A stretch of 64,000 nt of DNA from Mesorhizobium kowhaii (GTDB lineage: Bacteria; Pseudomonadota; Alphaproteobacteria; Rhizobiales; Rhizobiaceae): NCBI RefSeq assembly GCF_003253745.1, contig NZ_MZXV01000085.1:62001-126000 (forward strand). The letters are read 5' to 3'. This document shows, piece after piece, positions 34,938 through 43,669 of the stretch; within the stretch, counting starts at the first letter, position 1, and each line of letters begins with the position of its first letter. The notes beneath the pieces were generated by a model. The model did not search any database. It was not told where the DNA came from and saw only the letters and a program-made list of their open reading frames with translations. Position numbers and translations under genes: made by a program.

Positions 34938-37583
34938 CTAAGCCAGCGTGCGCTCGACAATATCGCGCAGATCCGCCGACAGGTTTTCGGCTTTGGCGAT
35001 CGAAAGCAGCGCTTCCCTGGCCTTGGCTTGCCGGCCAGGTTCCAGCGAGCGCCACGATCTGAGCGCCGTCGCCAGCCTTGCCGCCAATTGCGGGTTGCGC
35101 GTTTCGACCGCGAGCACGGTCTGCGAGAAGAACCGGTAGCCCTCGCCATCGGCGCGGTGAAAGCCGGTCTGGTTGGCGCTGGAGAAGGTGCCGATCAACG
35201 AGCGCACCCGATTCGGATTGCTCATTGAGAATGCGGGATGAGCGGTCAGCGCGCGCACCGTGTCGACGGCCTGCGGACCGGGCACGCTGGCCTGGATCTG
35301 GAACCATTTGTCCATGACCAGCGGGTCGGACCCATAAGTCGTCTCGAAAGCCGCCAGCGCCTGGATGGCCTCGGGCGAACCGTGGTGGCGATAGGCAAGC
35401 ACTGCAAGCGCTGCCGCGCGGTCGGTCATGTTGGTCGCCGACTGGAAATGCCTGACGGCAAGTGCCGCTCCGCCCGGCTGCAGCGAGAGATAGTCCAGCA
35501 GGGTGTTGCGCAAGGCGCGTCGTCCGGCGCTCGCCGCATCCGGGCTGAACGCGGCCTTGTCGGCAAGGCGGTCGTAGAGGCCGGCAAAAATATCCGGGTT
35601 GGCCGTGGCGATCGCCAGGGCAAGCGCCTCGCGGGCAGCGTAGATGGCATCGGGGTCGATGTTCCTGCCGATGTCGCGGGCAATGTCGGCTTCGCCGGGC
35701 AGCGCCAGCGCCAGCGCCCGGTAGGCCGGCTCCAGCGTCTCGTCGCCGGCGATGCCGCCGGCAAGTTCGGTCAGCCGCGCCGCGAAAACCGGCTGCTTGC
35801 CGCCGAGGATCTCGCGGAAGGCGGCAATCAGCGCGTCGGTCAAGAGCGTGTTGAAGGCCTGCCAGCGCGAGAAGGCGTCGCTGTCATGGCGGGCGAGAAA
35901 GAATTGGTCGTCGGCTTTCTGCTCGACCGACAGCGTCACCGGCGCCGAAAAGCCGCGGTTGAGCGACACCGCCGGGCGTTCGGCAACACCTGAGAACCGC
36001 ACCATGTGGCGGCGCTTGCGGACATGGATGACGCCGTCCTCGACGCTGGCACCCTCGACGCCGCTATAGTCGACCGGCTGGCCGCCGGCGCCGATCAAGC
36101 CGAAGGCGAGCGGGATGTGCATCAGCCGCTTGCGGCTTTCGGAGGGCGTCGGCGGCACCGACTGCTCGATTTCGAGCATGAACTCCTGCGACGCCGGATT
36201 GTGCGTCGAACTGATGGTCAGGTTGGGCGTGCCCGCCTGGTGGTACCAGAGCGCGAACTGCGACAGGTCGCGGCCGGAGGCGTCCTCGAACACCTTGATG
36301 AAATCCTCGATCGTCGCCGCGTCGCCGTCGTGCCGCTCGAAATAGAGGTCCATGCCGGCGCGAAAGGCATCTGCGCCGAGAATGGTGCGGATCATGCGCA
36401 CCACTTCGGAGCCCTTTTCGTAGACCGTTGCCGTGTAGAAATTGTTGATCTCGCGGTAGCGGCGCGGCCGCACCGGATGCGCCAGCGGGCCCTGGTCCTC
36501 GGGAAACTGGTGGGCGCGCAGCGTGCGCACTTCGGCGATGCGCTTGACCGCGCGCGAGCGCTGGTCGGCAGAGAATTCGTGGTCGCGGAAAACCGTCAGC
36601 CCTTCCTTCAGGCAGAGCTGGAACCAGTCGCGGCAAGTGATTCTGTTGCCTGTCCAATTGTGGAAATACTCATGCGCGATGATCGCCTCGATATTGGCGA
36701 AATCGGCGTCGGTCGCTGTCTCCTGATCGGCCAGAACATATTTGTCGTTGAAGATGTTGAGGCCCTTGTTCTCCATCGCGCCCATGTTGAAGTCGGACAC
36801 GGCGACGATGTTGAAGACGTCGAGGTCGTATTCGCGGCCGAACGCCTCCTCGTCCCATTTCATCGACCGCTTCAGGGCATCCATCGCATAGCCGGCCAGC
36901 TTCTCCTTGCCGGGCTCGACATAGATGCCGAGCTCGACCGTGCGGCCGGATAGGGTGACGAAACTGTCGGCGAGCTGGCCGAGATTGCCGGCCACCAGCG
37001 CGAACAGGTAGGACGACTTGGGGAAGGGGTCGTGCCATCTAGCATAGTGCCAGCCGTCGCCGAGGTCGCCCTTGTCGACCGGGTTGCCGTTGGACAGAAG
37101 CAGCGGTGCCTCCTCGCGCAGGGCCTCGATGCGCACCGTGTAGACAGACAGGATGTCGGGGCGATCGAGGAAATAGGTGATGCGGCGAAAGCCCTCGGCC
37201 TCGCATTGCGTGCAGTAGACATTGCTGGAACGGTAGAGGCCCATCAGGGCTTCGTTGCCCGCCGGCGCCAATTCGGTCTCGATGAGCAGCTGGAAGCGCC
37301 GCGCGGCCGGCGGCTTGAGGATGGTCAGCTGGTCTGATGTCACCAGAATATCGGCTGGTTTCGCTTTCTTGTCGCCAATCTCGATGCGCTTGAGCGTCAG
37401 CCCGTCGCCGTCGAGCACCAGCGGAGCAGAGGCGGATACGCCGTCACGGCGCTCGACCGTGAGCACGGCGGTGACGCGCGTTGCGTCTGGCGAAAGGCGG
37501 AAGGTGAGGTCGGTTTGCGGAATGAGGTAATCGTTGGGGCGGTAGTCCTCGAGCTTGAAGACCTGGCCGGTGTCCGTGCGCAT
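34938..37583 (-). CDS. pepN: Aminopeptidase N
   Basis: This zinc metallopeptidase of about 881 residues (M1 family) removes N-terminal amino acids from peptides. It shows the exopeptidase motif GAMEN, the zinc motif HEYFHNW near residue 304 and the downstream glutamate in LKEGLTVFRD. The C-terminal helical domain is complete. The frame continues to 37637, but the ATG at 37583 follows CAGGAAAA and matches the family's N-terminus. It lies upstream of pleC on the same strand with a 170-base gap. Confidence 0.94.
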   Translation of the reverse strand: MRTDTGQVFKLEDYRPNDYLIPQTDLTFRLSPDATRVTAVLTVERRDGVSASAPLVLDGDGLTLKRIEIGDKKAKPADILVTSDQLTILKPPAARRFQLLIETELAPAGNEALMGLYRSSNVYCTQCEAEGFRRITYFLDRPDILSVYTVRIEALREEAPLLLSNGNPVDKGDLGDGWHYARWHDPFPKSSYLFALVAGNLGQLADSFVTLSGRTVELGIYVEPGKEKLAGYAMDALKRSMKWDEEAFGREYDLDVFNIVAVSDFNMGAMENKGLNIFNDKYVLADQETATDADFANIEAIIAHEYFHNWTGNRITCRDWFQLCLKEGLTVFRDHEFSADQRSRAVKRIAEVRTLRAHQFPEDQGPLAHPVRPRRYREINNFYTATVYEKGSEVVRMIRTILGADAFRAGMDLYFERHDGDAATIEDFIKVFEDASGRDLSQFALWYHQAGTPNLTISSTHNPASQEFMLEIEQSVPPTPSESRKRLMHIPLAFGLIGAGGQPVDYSGVEGASVEDGVIHVRKRRHMVRFSGVAERPAVSLNRGFSAPVTLSVEQKADDQFFLARHDSDAFSRWQAFNTLLTDALIAAFREILGGKQPVFAARLTELAGGIAGDETLEPAYRALALALPGEADIARDIGRNIDPDAIYAAREALALAIATANPDIFAGLYDRLADKAAFSPDAASAGRRALRNTLLDYLSLQPGGAALAVRHFQSATNMTDRAAALAVLAYRHHGSPEAIQALAAFETTYGSDPLVMDKWFQIQASVPGPQAVDTVRALTAHPAFSMSNPNRVRSLIGTFSSANQTGFHRADGEGYRFFSQTVLAVETRNPQLAARLATALRSWRSLEPGRQAKAREALLSIAKAENLSADLRDIVERTLA

Positions 37584-37739
37584 TCCGTGGGTTTTCCTGT
37601 CGATTGCGTTGGCGGCGGATTGTTTCCGCTGGTCCAAGAAATTTGAAGTCCGCGCTCTTTACACGAAACGGTCCCTCGACAAAACTGAGACGACGCCTAT
37701 TTCAGGCGTTCCTCCTCAAGTCATCATCACGAGGCATCC

Positions 37740-40046
37740 ATGACCGTCGTCACGCCGAAATTCGGGATGGGCGCATCCGTGCTGCGGCGCGAGGATGCTG
37801 CCTTCATCCAGGGCCAGGGCCGCTATACCGACGACATCCAGCCGGCTGGCGTCCTGCATGGCTATGTCCTGCGCTCGCCGGTCGCCAAGGCCAGCTTCAC
37901 CATCGGTTCGACCGAGGCGGCGAAGGCAGCACCCGGTGTGCATCTGGTGCTGACCGGCAAGGACCTTGCCCATCTCGGCGATCTCAAATCCGGCGTCATG
38001 CAGGAACAGCCGGATGGCACCAAGGCGCCGACCCGCGACATTCCGATCCTGTGCCGTGACCGGGTCAACTATGTCGGAGACGCCGTTGTTTTCGTCGTCG
38101 CCGACAGCCGCGCTTTGGCGCAGGATGCCGCCGAACTGATCGACGTCGACTATGACAGCGAAGACGCGGCGTCCGGAACGGCGACGGCGCTTGCCGAAGG
38201 CACGCCGCTGGTCTGGCCGGAACTCGGCTCCAACCGGGCCTTCTCCTACCACATGGGTGACAAGAAAAAGACCGACGCGGCTTTCGCCAAGGCCGCCCAT
38301 GTCACCCGCATCGAATTCGTCAACAATCGGCTGGTCTGCAACTACATGGAGCCGCGCTCGGCGATCGGCGAGTGGAACGTTGAGGAGAACCGCTTCGTGC
38401 TGACCACGGGGTCGCAGGGCGTGCATTCCATGCAGTACATCCTGGCCAGCCTGTTCAAGATCAAGAAGGATCGGCTGCGCGTCATCACGCCGGATGTCGG
38501 CGGTGGTTTCGGGCCGAAGAGTTTCGTCTATCGCGAATATCCGCTTGTGCTCGAAGCGGCGAAGCGGCTTGGCCGTCCGGTGAAATGGGCGGGCGACCGC
38601 ACCGAACACTTCCTGACCGACGCGCAAGGCCGCGACAATGTCGTGAAGGCCGAGATGGCGCTGGACAAGGACGGCCGCTTCCTTGGCATGAAGGTGGACC
38701 TACTCGCCAATATGGGCGCCTATGTCTCGCAATACGGTCCCTACATTCCCTATATCGGCGTCACCATGTCGACCGGCGTCTACGACATCCAGGCGCTCGA
38801 CGTCTCGGTCACCGGCCTCTACACCAACACCTGCCCGGTCGATGCCTATCGCGGCGCCGGCCGCCCGGAAGCGGCGTTCCTGCTGGAAAAGCTCGTCGAT
38901 GCCTGCGCCCATGATCTTGGCCTACCCGTCGAAGAGATCCGGCGCCGCAATTTCATCCGGCCCGAGCAGTTTCCCTACCGCACGCAAACCGGCCGTCTCT
39001 ACGACAATGGCGAATTCGAAGGCCACATGAACCGCGCCATCGAACAGGCGGAATGGAAGGCGTTTCCACAGCGGCTCGAACAGTCGAAGGCAGGCGGAAA
39101 GATCCGCGGCCTCGGCATGGCGACCTATATTGAGGCCTGCGCCTTTCCGGGTTCGGAACCGGCCTTTGTCGAGCTCAACGGCGACGGCACGGTGACGCTG
39201 AAGATCGGCACCCAGACCAACGGGCAGGGTCACGCCACCGCCTACGCGCAGTTCCTGTCGGAAAAGCTCAATCTCGACATCGACAAGATCCATGTCCGCC
39301 AGGGTGATACCGACGAATTGAAAGCTGGCGGCGGCACTGGTGGCTCGCGCTCCATTCCGCTCGGCGGCGTTTCGGCGTCACGCGCCGGTGAGGACCTGGC
39401 CAACAAGATCAAGCGTATCGCCGCCGACGAGCTGGAGGCCTCGGCCGGCGACATTGAATTGTCGAACGGCGTTGCCCGCATCGTCGGCACCGATCGCGCG
39501 ATCGATTTTTCGAGTATCGCCAAGGCCGCCAAGACGCCGGATGATCTCAAGGGGTTCGGCGAGTTCGTGCAGGACGAGTGCACTTATCCCAACGGCACCC
39601 ATATCTGCGAGGTCGAGATCGACCCCGATACCGGCACCACTGACATCGTCCGCTACACCATCGTCGACGATTTCGGCGTCACCGTGAATCCGATCCTGCT
39701 CGCCGGCCAGGTGCATGGCGGCGTTGTGCAAGGCATTGGCCAGGCGCTGACCGAAGACACGATCTATGGCGAGGATGGACAGCTCCTGACGGCGAGCTTC
39801 ATGGATTACGCCATGCCGCGCGCCGACAATTTCCCGTTCTTCCATTTCGAGACCCGCAACGTGCCTTCGACCACCAATGCGCTCGGCATCAAGGGGGCAG
39901 GCGAGGCCGGCACTATCGGTTCGACGCCGGCGGCACTCAACGCGGTGACTGACGCGCTCTGGCGCGCCTACGGTGTCAAACACATCGACATGCCGGCGAC
40001 GCCAGCGCGCATCTGGGCAACGATCCGGGAAGCGGCTGGAGCGTGA
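37740..40046 (+). CDS. Molybdenum hydroxylase large subunit, CoxL form-II/XdhB-like
   Basis: This 768-residue protein is the molybdopterin-cytosine-dinucleotide-binding catalytic subunit of the xanthine dehydrogenase/CO dehydrogenase-like family. It shows GGGFGPKSF, the active-site loop AYRGAGRPEA near residue 370 (form-II type, not the form-I CODH loop AYRCSFR), GQGHATAYAQ, and the terminal GAGEAG with the catalytic glutamate. True CO oxidation is therefore unlikely; an aldehyde, purine or aromatic substrate fits better. No FAD subunit and no 2Fe-2S subunit gene lies beside it. The next gene, an EamA transporter, overlaps it by four bases. Confidence 0.87.
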   Translation: MTVVTPKFGMGASVLRREDAAFIQGQGRYTDDIQPAGVLHGYVLRSPVAKASFTIGSTEAAKAAPGVHLVLTGKDLAHLGDLKSGVMQEQPDGTKAPTRDIPILCRDRVNYVGDAVVFVVADSRALAQDAAELIDVDYDSEDAASGTATALAEGTPLVWPELGSNRAFSYHMGDKKKTDAAFAKAAHVTRIEFVNNRLVCNYMEPRSAIGEWNVEENRFVLTTGSQGVHSMQYILASLFKIKKDRLRVITPDVGGGFGPKSFVYREYPLVLEAAKRLGRPVKWAGDRTEHFLTDAQGRDNVVKAEMALDKDGRFLGMKVDLLANMGAYVSQYGPYIPYIGVTMSTGVYDIQALDVSVTGLYTNTCPVDAYRGAGRPEAAFLLEKLVDACAHDLGLPVEEIRRRNFIRPEQFPYRTQTGRLYDNGEFEGHMNRAIEQAEWKAFPQRLEQSKAGGKIRGLGMATYIEACAFPGSEPAFVELNGDGTVTLKIGTQTNGQGHATAYAQFLSEKLNLDIDKIHVRQGDTDELKAGGGTGGSRSIPLGGVSASRAGEDLANKIKRIAADELEASAGDIELSNGVARIVGTDRAIDFSSIAKAAKTPDDLKGFGEFVQDECTYPNGTHICEVEIDPDTGTTDIVRYTIVDDFGVTVNPILLAGQVHGGVVQGIGQALTEDTIYGEDGQLLTASFMDYAMPRADNFPFFHFETRNVPSTTNALGIKGAGEAGTIGSTPAALNAVTDALWRAYGVKHIDMPATPARIWATIREAAGA

Positions 40047-41017
40047 CAGCAAAACCAGGTCAGGCCGTAGTAGCCAGTGACCATGCCGTCGGGCACAACA
40101 CGCTCACCGGCATCACGCTCAAGATCGTGTCGGTGACTGTCTTCGTCGGCATGTCGACCTGCATCAAGGCGGCAGGCACCGTGCCGGCGGGCCAGATCGT
40201 CTTCTTCCGCTCCTTCTTTGCCATCTTTCCGATCATTGCCTTTCTCGCCTTCACGGGAAAACTCGGCACCGCGTTTTCGACCAAGCGTCCGCTCAATCAC
40301 ATTGCGCGCGGCGTCGTCGGCGTCTGCGCCATGGGGCTTGGCTTTTTCGCGCTGACGCGGCTGCCGCTGCCGGAGGCGATCACGCTGAACTATGCGCAGC
40401 CGCTGCTGGTGGTGGTGTTCAGTTCGATCTTCCTCGGCGAAGCCATCCGCGTCTATCGCTGGAGCGCTGTCGCCATCGGCCTCGTCGGCGTGCTGATCAT
40501 CTCCTGGCCGGAGCTGACGCTGCTGAGTTCCGACGAAGCGCTCGACGACCAGGAAGTGCTTGGCGTCATCGCCGCTCTTGTCGCGGCGGCGATCTCGGCC
40601 GTCGCCATGCTGCTCGTGCGCAATCTCGTGCAGAGCGAGCGCACCGCGACCATCGTGCTGTGGTTTTCGGTGACGGCGAGCGTCATGGCGCTGCTGTCGC
40701 TGCCCTTCGGCTGGCAGGCGCTGACGCCGCTCCAGGCGGCTCTTCTGGTTGCTGCCGGCTTCTGCGGCGGCCTCGGCCAGATCCTGATGACTTCGGCCTA
40801 TCGCCATGCCGAAGCCTCGGTCGTGGCGCCCTTCGAATACACCTCGATGATCCTTGGCGTCGTCGTCGGTTATCTCGTCTTTGGCGACGTTGCCACGCTC
40901 AACATGCTGGTCGGCGGCCTCATCGTCGTTGCCGCCGGCATCTTCATCATCTGGCGCGAGCGCCAGCTTGGCCTGGAGCGCACCCGCACGCGGAAGGCGA
41001 CTCTGCCTCAAGGGTGA
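40043..41017 (+). CDS. EamA/DMT-family metabolite transporter
   Basis: This 324-residue membrane protein has about ten hydrophobic helices in two EamA halves (for example GVVGVCAMGLGFFALTRLPLPEA and YTSMILGVVVGYLVFGD). It would export or exchange a small metabolite. It starts at a GTG inside the stop of the molybdenum hydroxylase gene (GTGA), so the two are coupled, which suggests it handles a substrate or product of that enzyme. Its stop abuts the stop of the convergent XRE regulator. Confidence 0.85.
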   Translation: MTAKPGQAVVASDHAVGHNTLTGITLKIVSVTVFVGMSTCIKAAGTVPAGQIVFFRSFFAIFPIIAFLAFTGKLGTAFSTKRPLNHIARGVVGVCAMGLGFFALTRLPLPEAITLNYAQPLLVVVFSSIFLGEAIRVYRWSAVAIGLVGVLIISWPELTLLSSDEALDDQEVLGVIAALVAAAISAVAMLLVRNLVQSERTATIVLWFSVTASVMALLSLPFGWQALTPLQAALLVAAGFCGGLGQILMTSAYRHAEASVVAPFEYTSMILGVVVGYLVFGDVATLNMLVGGLIVVAAGIFIIWRERQLGLERTRTRKATLPQG

Positions 41018-41830
41018 TTACGATCGTTCGGCCCGCTCCTTTGCCAGCCGCACCAGCACCGTTCTCGTCTGCTCATCGGCCGGGAAAAACGATTCGATCG
41101 CCAGTTCCGACAGCGTCACGTCGAGCGGTGTGCCGAACACGGTGATGGTGCTGATGAACGACAGCACCTGATCGCCATGCGCCAGCCTGAGTGGGTGCAC
41201 GATGGCATTCGGCTCGACCGACGCCGGCCGGCTGCCTGTCAAGCCGGACGGATAAGTCCGCAGTTCGCGCTCCAGTTCGATCAGCACCGGGTCGCCGCTT
41301 GCGTCGTTCTGGTGGTTGAGACGCTCAAGCAGGTGCGCCCGCCACTCCGCGAGATTGACGATGCGTGGAGCGATGCCGCCCGGATGCAGGCTGAGGCGAA
41401 GCACGTTGACCGGCGGCGTCAGCAGCGAAGCCTCACTGACATCGGCAAGGAAGGGAGCGATCGCGGCATTCGCCGAAACCAGGTTCCAGTGCCGGTCGAC
41501 GGCGAGCGCCGGGAAGGGCTCATGCCCCTTGAGCACGATCTCAACCGCTGCCATCGCCGGCGCCAGCGTCGTGTCGCTGAGCGAGCGTTCGCCGAAGCTC
41601 GGCGCAAAGCCCGCGGCAAGCAGCAGCTGGTTACGCTGCCGGAGCGGGATCGACAGCTGCTCGGCCAGATGCAGCACCATGTCGCGCGAGGGCGCAGCCC
41701 GCCCGCTCTCGACGAAGCTCAGATGCCGCTGCGAGATTTCGGCTTCCATGGCGAGGTCGAGCTGGGACATGCGACGTCGCGTGCGCCATTCGCGAATGAG
41801 GCTGCCGGCGGAGGTTTGGGGTGTTGTCAT
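41018..41830 (-). CDS. XRE-family regulator with MmyB-like ligand-binding domain
   Basis: This 270-residue regulator has an N-terminal helix-turn-helix (MSQLDLAMEAEISQRHLSFVESGR) and a C-terminal MmyB-like PAS-type domain (FPALAVDRHWNLVSANAAI, LAEWRAHLLERL). Such proteins often sense fatty-acid-like or small hydrophobic ligands. The ATG at 41830 was chosen over an upstream TTG; the ribosome site is poor. It ends directly against the EamA gene. Its target is unknown. Confidence 0.85.
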   Translation of the reverse strand: MTTPQTSAGSLIREWRTRRRMSQLDLAMEAEISQRHLSFVESGRAAPSRDMVLHLAEQLSIPLRQRNQLLLAAGFAPSFGERSLSDTTLAPAMAAVEIVLKGHEPFPALAVDRHWNLVSANAAIAPFLADVSEASLLTPPVNVLRLSLHPGGIAPRIVNLAEWRAHLLERLNHQNDASGDPVLIELERELRTYPSGLTGSRPASVEPNAIVHPLRLAHGDQVLSFISTITVFGTPLDVTLSELAIESFFPADEQTRTVLVRLAKERAERS

Positions 41831-41882
41831 GAGCGAATGACTAGGCCGGCGAGAGCCGCATTTCAATTACCTGCGAGGTCAT

Positions 41883-42755
41883 CTAGGTGAGCGCCCGCAG
41901 CTTCGCCTTCACTTCGAGAAAATCCCGCCATGCCAGCTTCTTGTGCGCAGGCGTCCGCAAGAGATAGGCAGGATGCAGCGTCGGCATGGCGGGAATGGTG
42001 ATGCCGGATGCCGTCGTGTGGACGCGCCAGTTGCCGCGCAGCCGCAAGATGCCTTCTGTGGTGTTGAGCAAGGTCTTGGCTGACGGACCGCCGAGATTGA
42101 TCAGCACCTTCGGATTGACCAGCTCGATCTGTCGCTCGATGAACGGCCGGCAGATTTCGGTCTCGTGCGGCGTCGGCGTGCGATTGCCCGGTGGCCGCCA
42201 CGGAATGACATTGGCGATGTAGACCGATGTCCGGTCGAGCCCGATCGCGGCCAGCATCCGGTCGAGCAACCGGCCCGAGCGGCCGACGAAGGGCAGGCCC
42301 TCGATGTCCTCGTCGCGGCCGGGCGCTTCGCCAACCAGCATGACGGCGGCCTCCGGGTTGCCGTCGGCGAACACCAGGTTCTTGGCCGTGGCCTTGAGAT
42401 TGCAGCCGTCGAAGGCCGCCATGTGCTGGCGAAGCTCGTCCAGGGTCGTTGCCGTCGTTGCCAATTGGCGCGCCAGTGCCGCCTGCGCTTCGTCGGGAAC
42501 CGTAGCGGTTGTGGACGGTGCGCGTGCAACGGGTGGCACATTTGCTCTGTCGGCCGGCTCGGGGCGCGACGCGCTCGTCGAGCGGTGTGGCGCAACGGCG
42601 TCGGCGGACGGCACCACCGCCCGCTCTACCGGTTTGGGCGCCTCGGCGAACCGGTTCACCGGCTGGTCTTCAAGCGCGTCGTCGACACCGGCGCTGGCAT
42701 AAAAGGCCAGCAGGTCGACAAGGTCCGGTCTGTTGTTTGGGGAAGCGGCAGTCAT
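41883..42755 (-). CDS. Family-4-like uracil-DNA glycosylase with reduced cysteine set
   Basis: This 290-residue DNA repair protein resembles family 4/5 uracil-DNA glycosylases, which remove uracil from DNA. Residues 1-100 are a low-complexity P/A/T-rich extension. The catalytic domain has GEAPGRDED near 142-150, LPFVGRSGRLLD, NVIPWRPPGNRTP, and HPAYLLR at 261-267. Standard family-4 enzymes bind a 4Fe-4S cluster with four cysteines, but this protein has only C118 and C202, so a normal cluster looks impossible. I recall related rhizobial proteins with a similar loss. The gene is next to ETF-QO. Confidence 0.75.
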   Translation of the reverse strand: MTAASPNNRPDLVDLLAFYASAGVDDALEDQPVNRFAEAPKPVERAVVPSADAVAPHRSTSASRPEPADRANVPPVARAPSTTATVPDEAQAALARQLATTATTLDELRQHMAAFDGCNLKATAKNLVFADGNPEAAVMLVGEAPGRDEDIEGLPFVGRSGRLLDRMLAAIGLDRTSVYIANVIPWRPPGNRTPTPHETEICRPFIERQIELVNPKVLINLGGPSAKTLLNTTEGILRLRGNWRVHTTASGITIPAMPTLHPAYLLRTPAHKKLAWRDFLEVKAKLRALT

Positions 42756-42805
42756 GGCGACACATTCGTCCGCATGACGGCAATTTGCAAGGCTGGCCGC
42801 TTGCT

Positions 42806-43450
42806 CTAGCCGGTGGGTATGCGCGGATCTTGCACCAGATAGAAGGTCCAGCGCGGCGTGTAATCGGTCATCAGGAATTCGAACCTGGCAGTTTTCAGCG
42901 GGTCGACCTTGCCATTCTTGAACAGCAGCCGGTCATAGGGTTCGAAATCGCGATCGAAATCGGCGAAATTGCTCGACCAGATATTGTCCGGCGTCTTGTT
43001 GCGCTGGTCGAACGAAAGTCCGTCGCCGAAAACGCTCGGCTGGTTCAGGATTTCCTGCAGTTCGAACTGGAATTCGACCCAGGCCTGGCCGCTGTTGTTG
43101 AGCACGTCGATGCGCATATACATGATGCCATTGGCGAATTCGCCAGACGGACCGAATGCCTGGATCGGCTTTGTCGTGCGGATGGTTAGCGTCACCGGCG
43201 TTGACGAATTCAGCTCTTCGGTGATGACCAGCGGGTCGTCCTTCGTTCCGATGCCCGAAGCGCCGGTGATGCGGAAGCCGCCAAGCTCGTCGGAGAAGGA
43301 GTAAGCGCCCGTCGCCCAGACTTTCACCTCGTCCGCGGCGGCGTGACCCGGTGCCAGCATCGGAAGGGCCAAAAGAAGCGCCCGGCAGACCCGGCCGGGC
43401 GTCGATGAAAAGCGCGTCGATGAAAAGCCGGCTGGCCCAGGAATGCGCAT
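42806..43450 (-). CDS. Secreted protein of unknown function
   Basis: This 214-residue protein was not recognised as a named family. The N-terminus is a long, arginine/serine-rich signal peptide (ALLLALPMLAPGHAAA). The mature part is beta-rich, with VKVWATGAYSFSDELGGFRI, TLTIRTTKPIQAFGPSGEF and WTFYLVQDP segments and several aromatic and acidic residues. The signal region contains a 15-base tandem duplication (FSSTR, FSSTP). It lies between the glycosylase and the divergent ETF-QO gene. Confidence 0.65.
   Translation of the reverse strand: MRIPGPAGFSSTRFSSTPGRVCRALLLALPMLAPGHAAADEVKVWATGAYSFSDELGGFRITGASGIGTKDDPLVITEELNSSTPVTLTIRTTKPIQAFGPSGEFANGIMYMRIDVLNNSGQAWVEFQFELQEILNQPSVFGDGLSFDQRNKTPDNIWSSNFADFDRDFEPYDRLLFKNGKVDPLKTARFEFLMTDYTPRWTFYLVQDPRIPTG
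43400..43429 (-). repeat. 15-base tandem duplication in a signal-peptide region
   Basis: Two 15-base units on the plus strand, CGTCGATGAAAAGCG and CGTCGATGAAAAGCC, encode FSSTP and FSSTR on the minus strand. The frame is kept. It extends the N-terminal region of the secreted protein by five residues. Confidence 0.85.
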
Positions 43451-43669
43451 AGTGTGAAGTATGGCCGATAAGCGAGCCGTCGAACAATTAAAAACGTGAG
43501 CGCCGAGGCCCTGCCAGGCGAAAACAGCCGCCCAGCCCTCGCGATGCGCGACTTTTTGGCCAAAACGGCATTGTCACGTATGCGCCGGTTTCCTGTCGCC
43601 AATTGATGCGCTATGCAGCGCAGGAGCCAGCAAGATACCCGAATGGGATAAGCCAGTGCGGAGGGGTAG

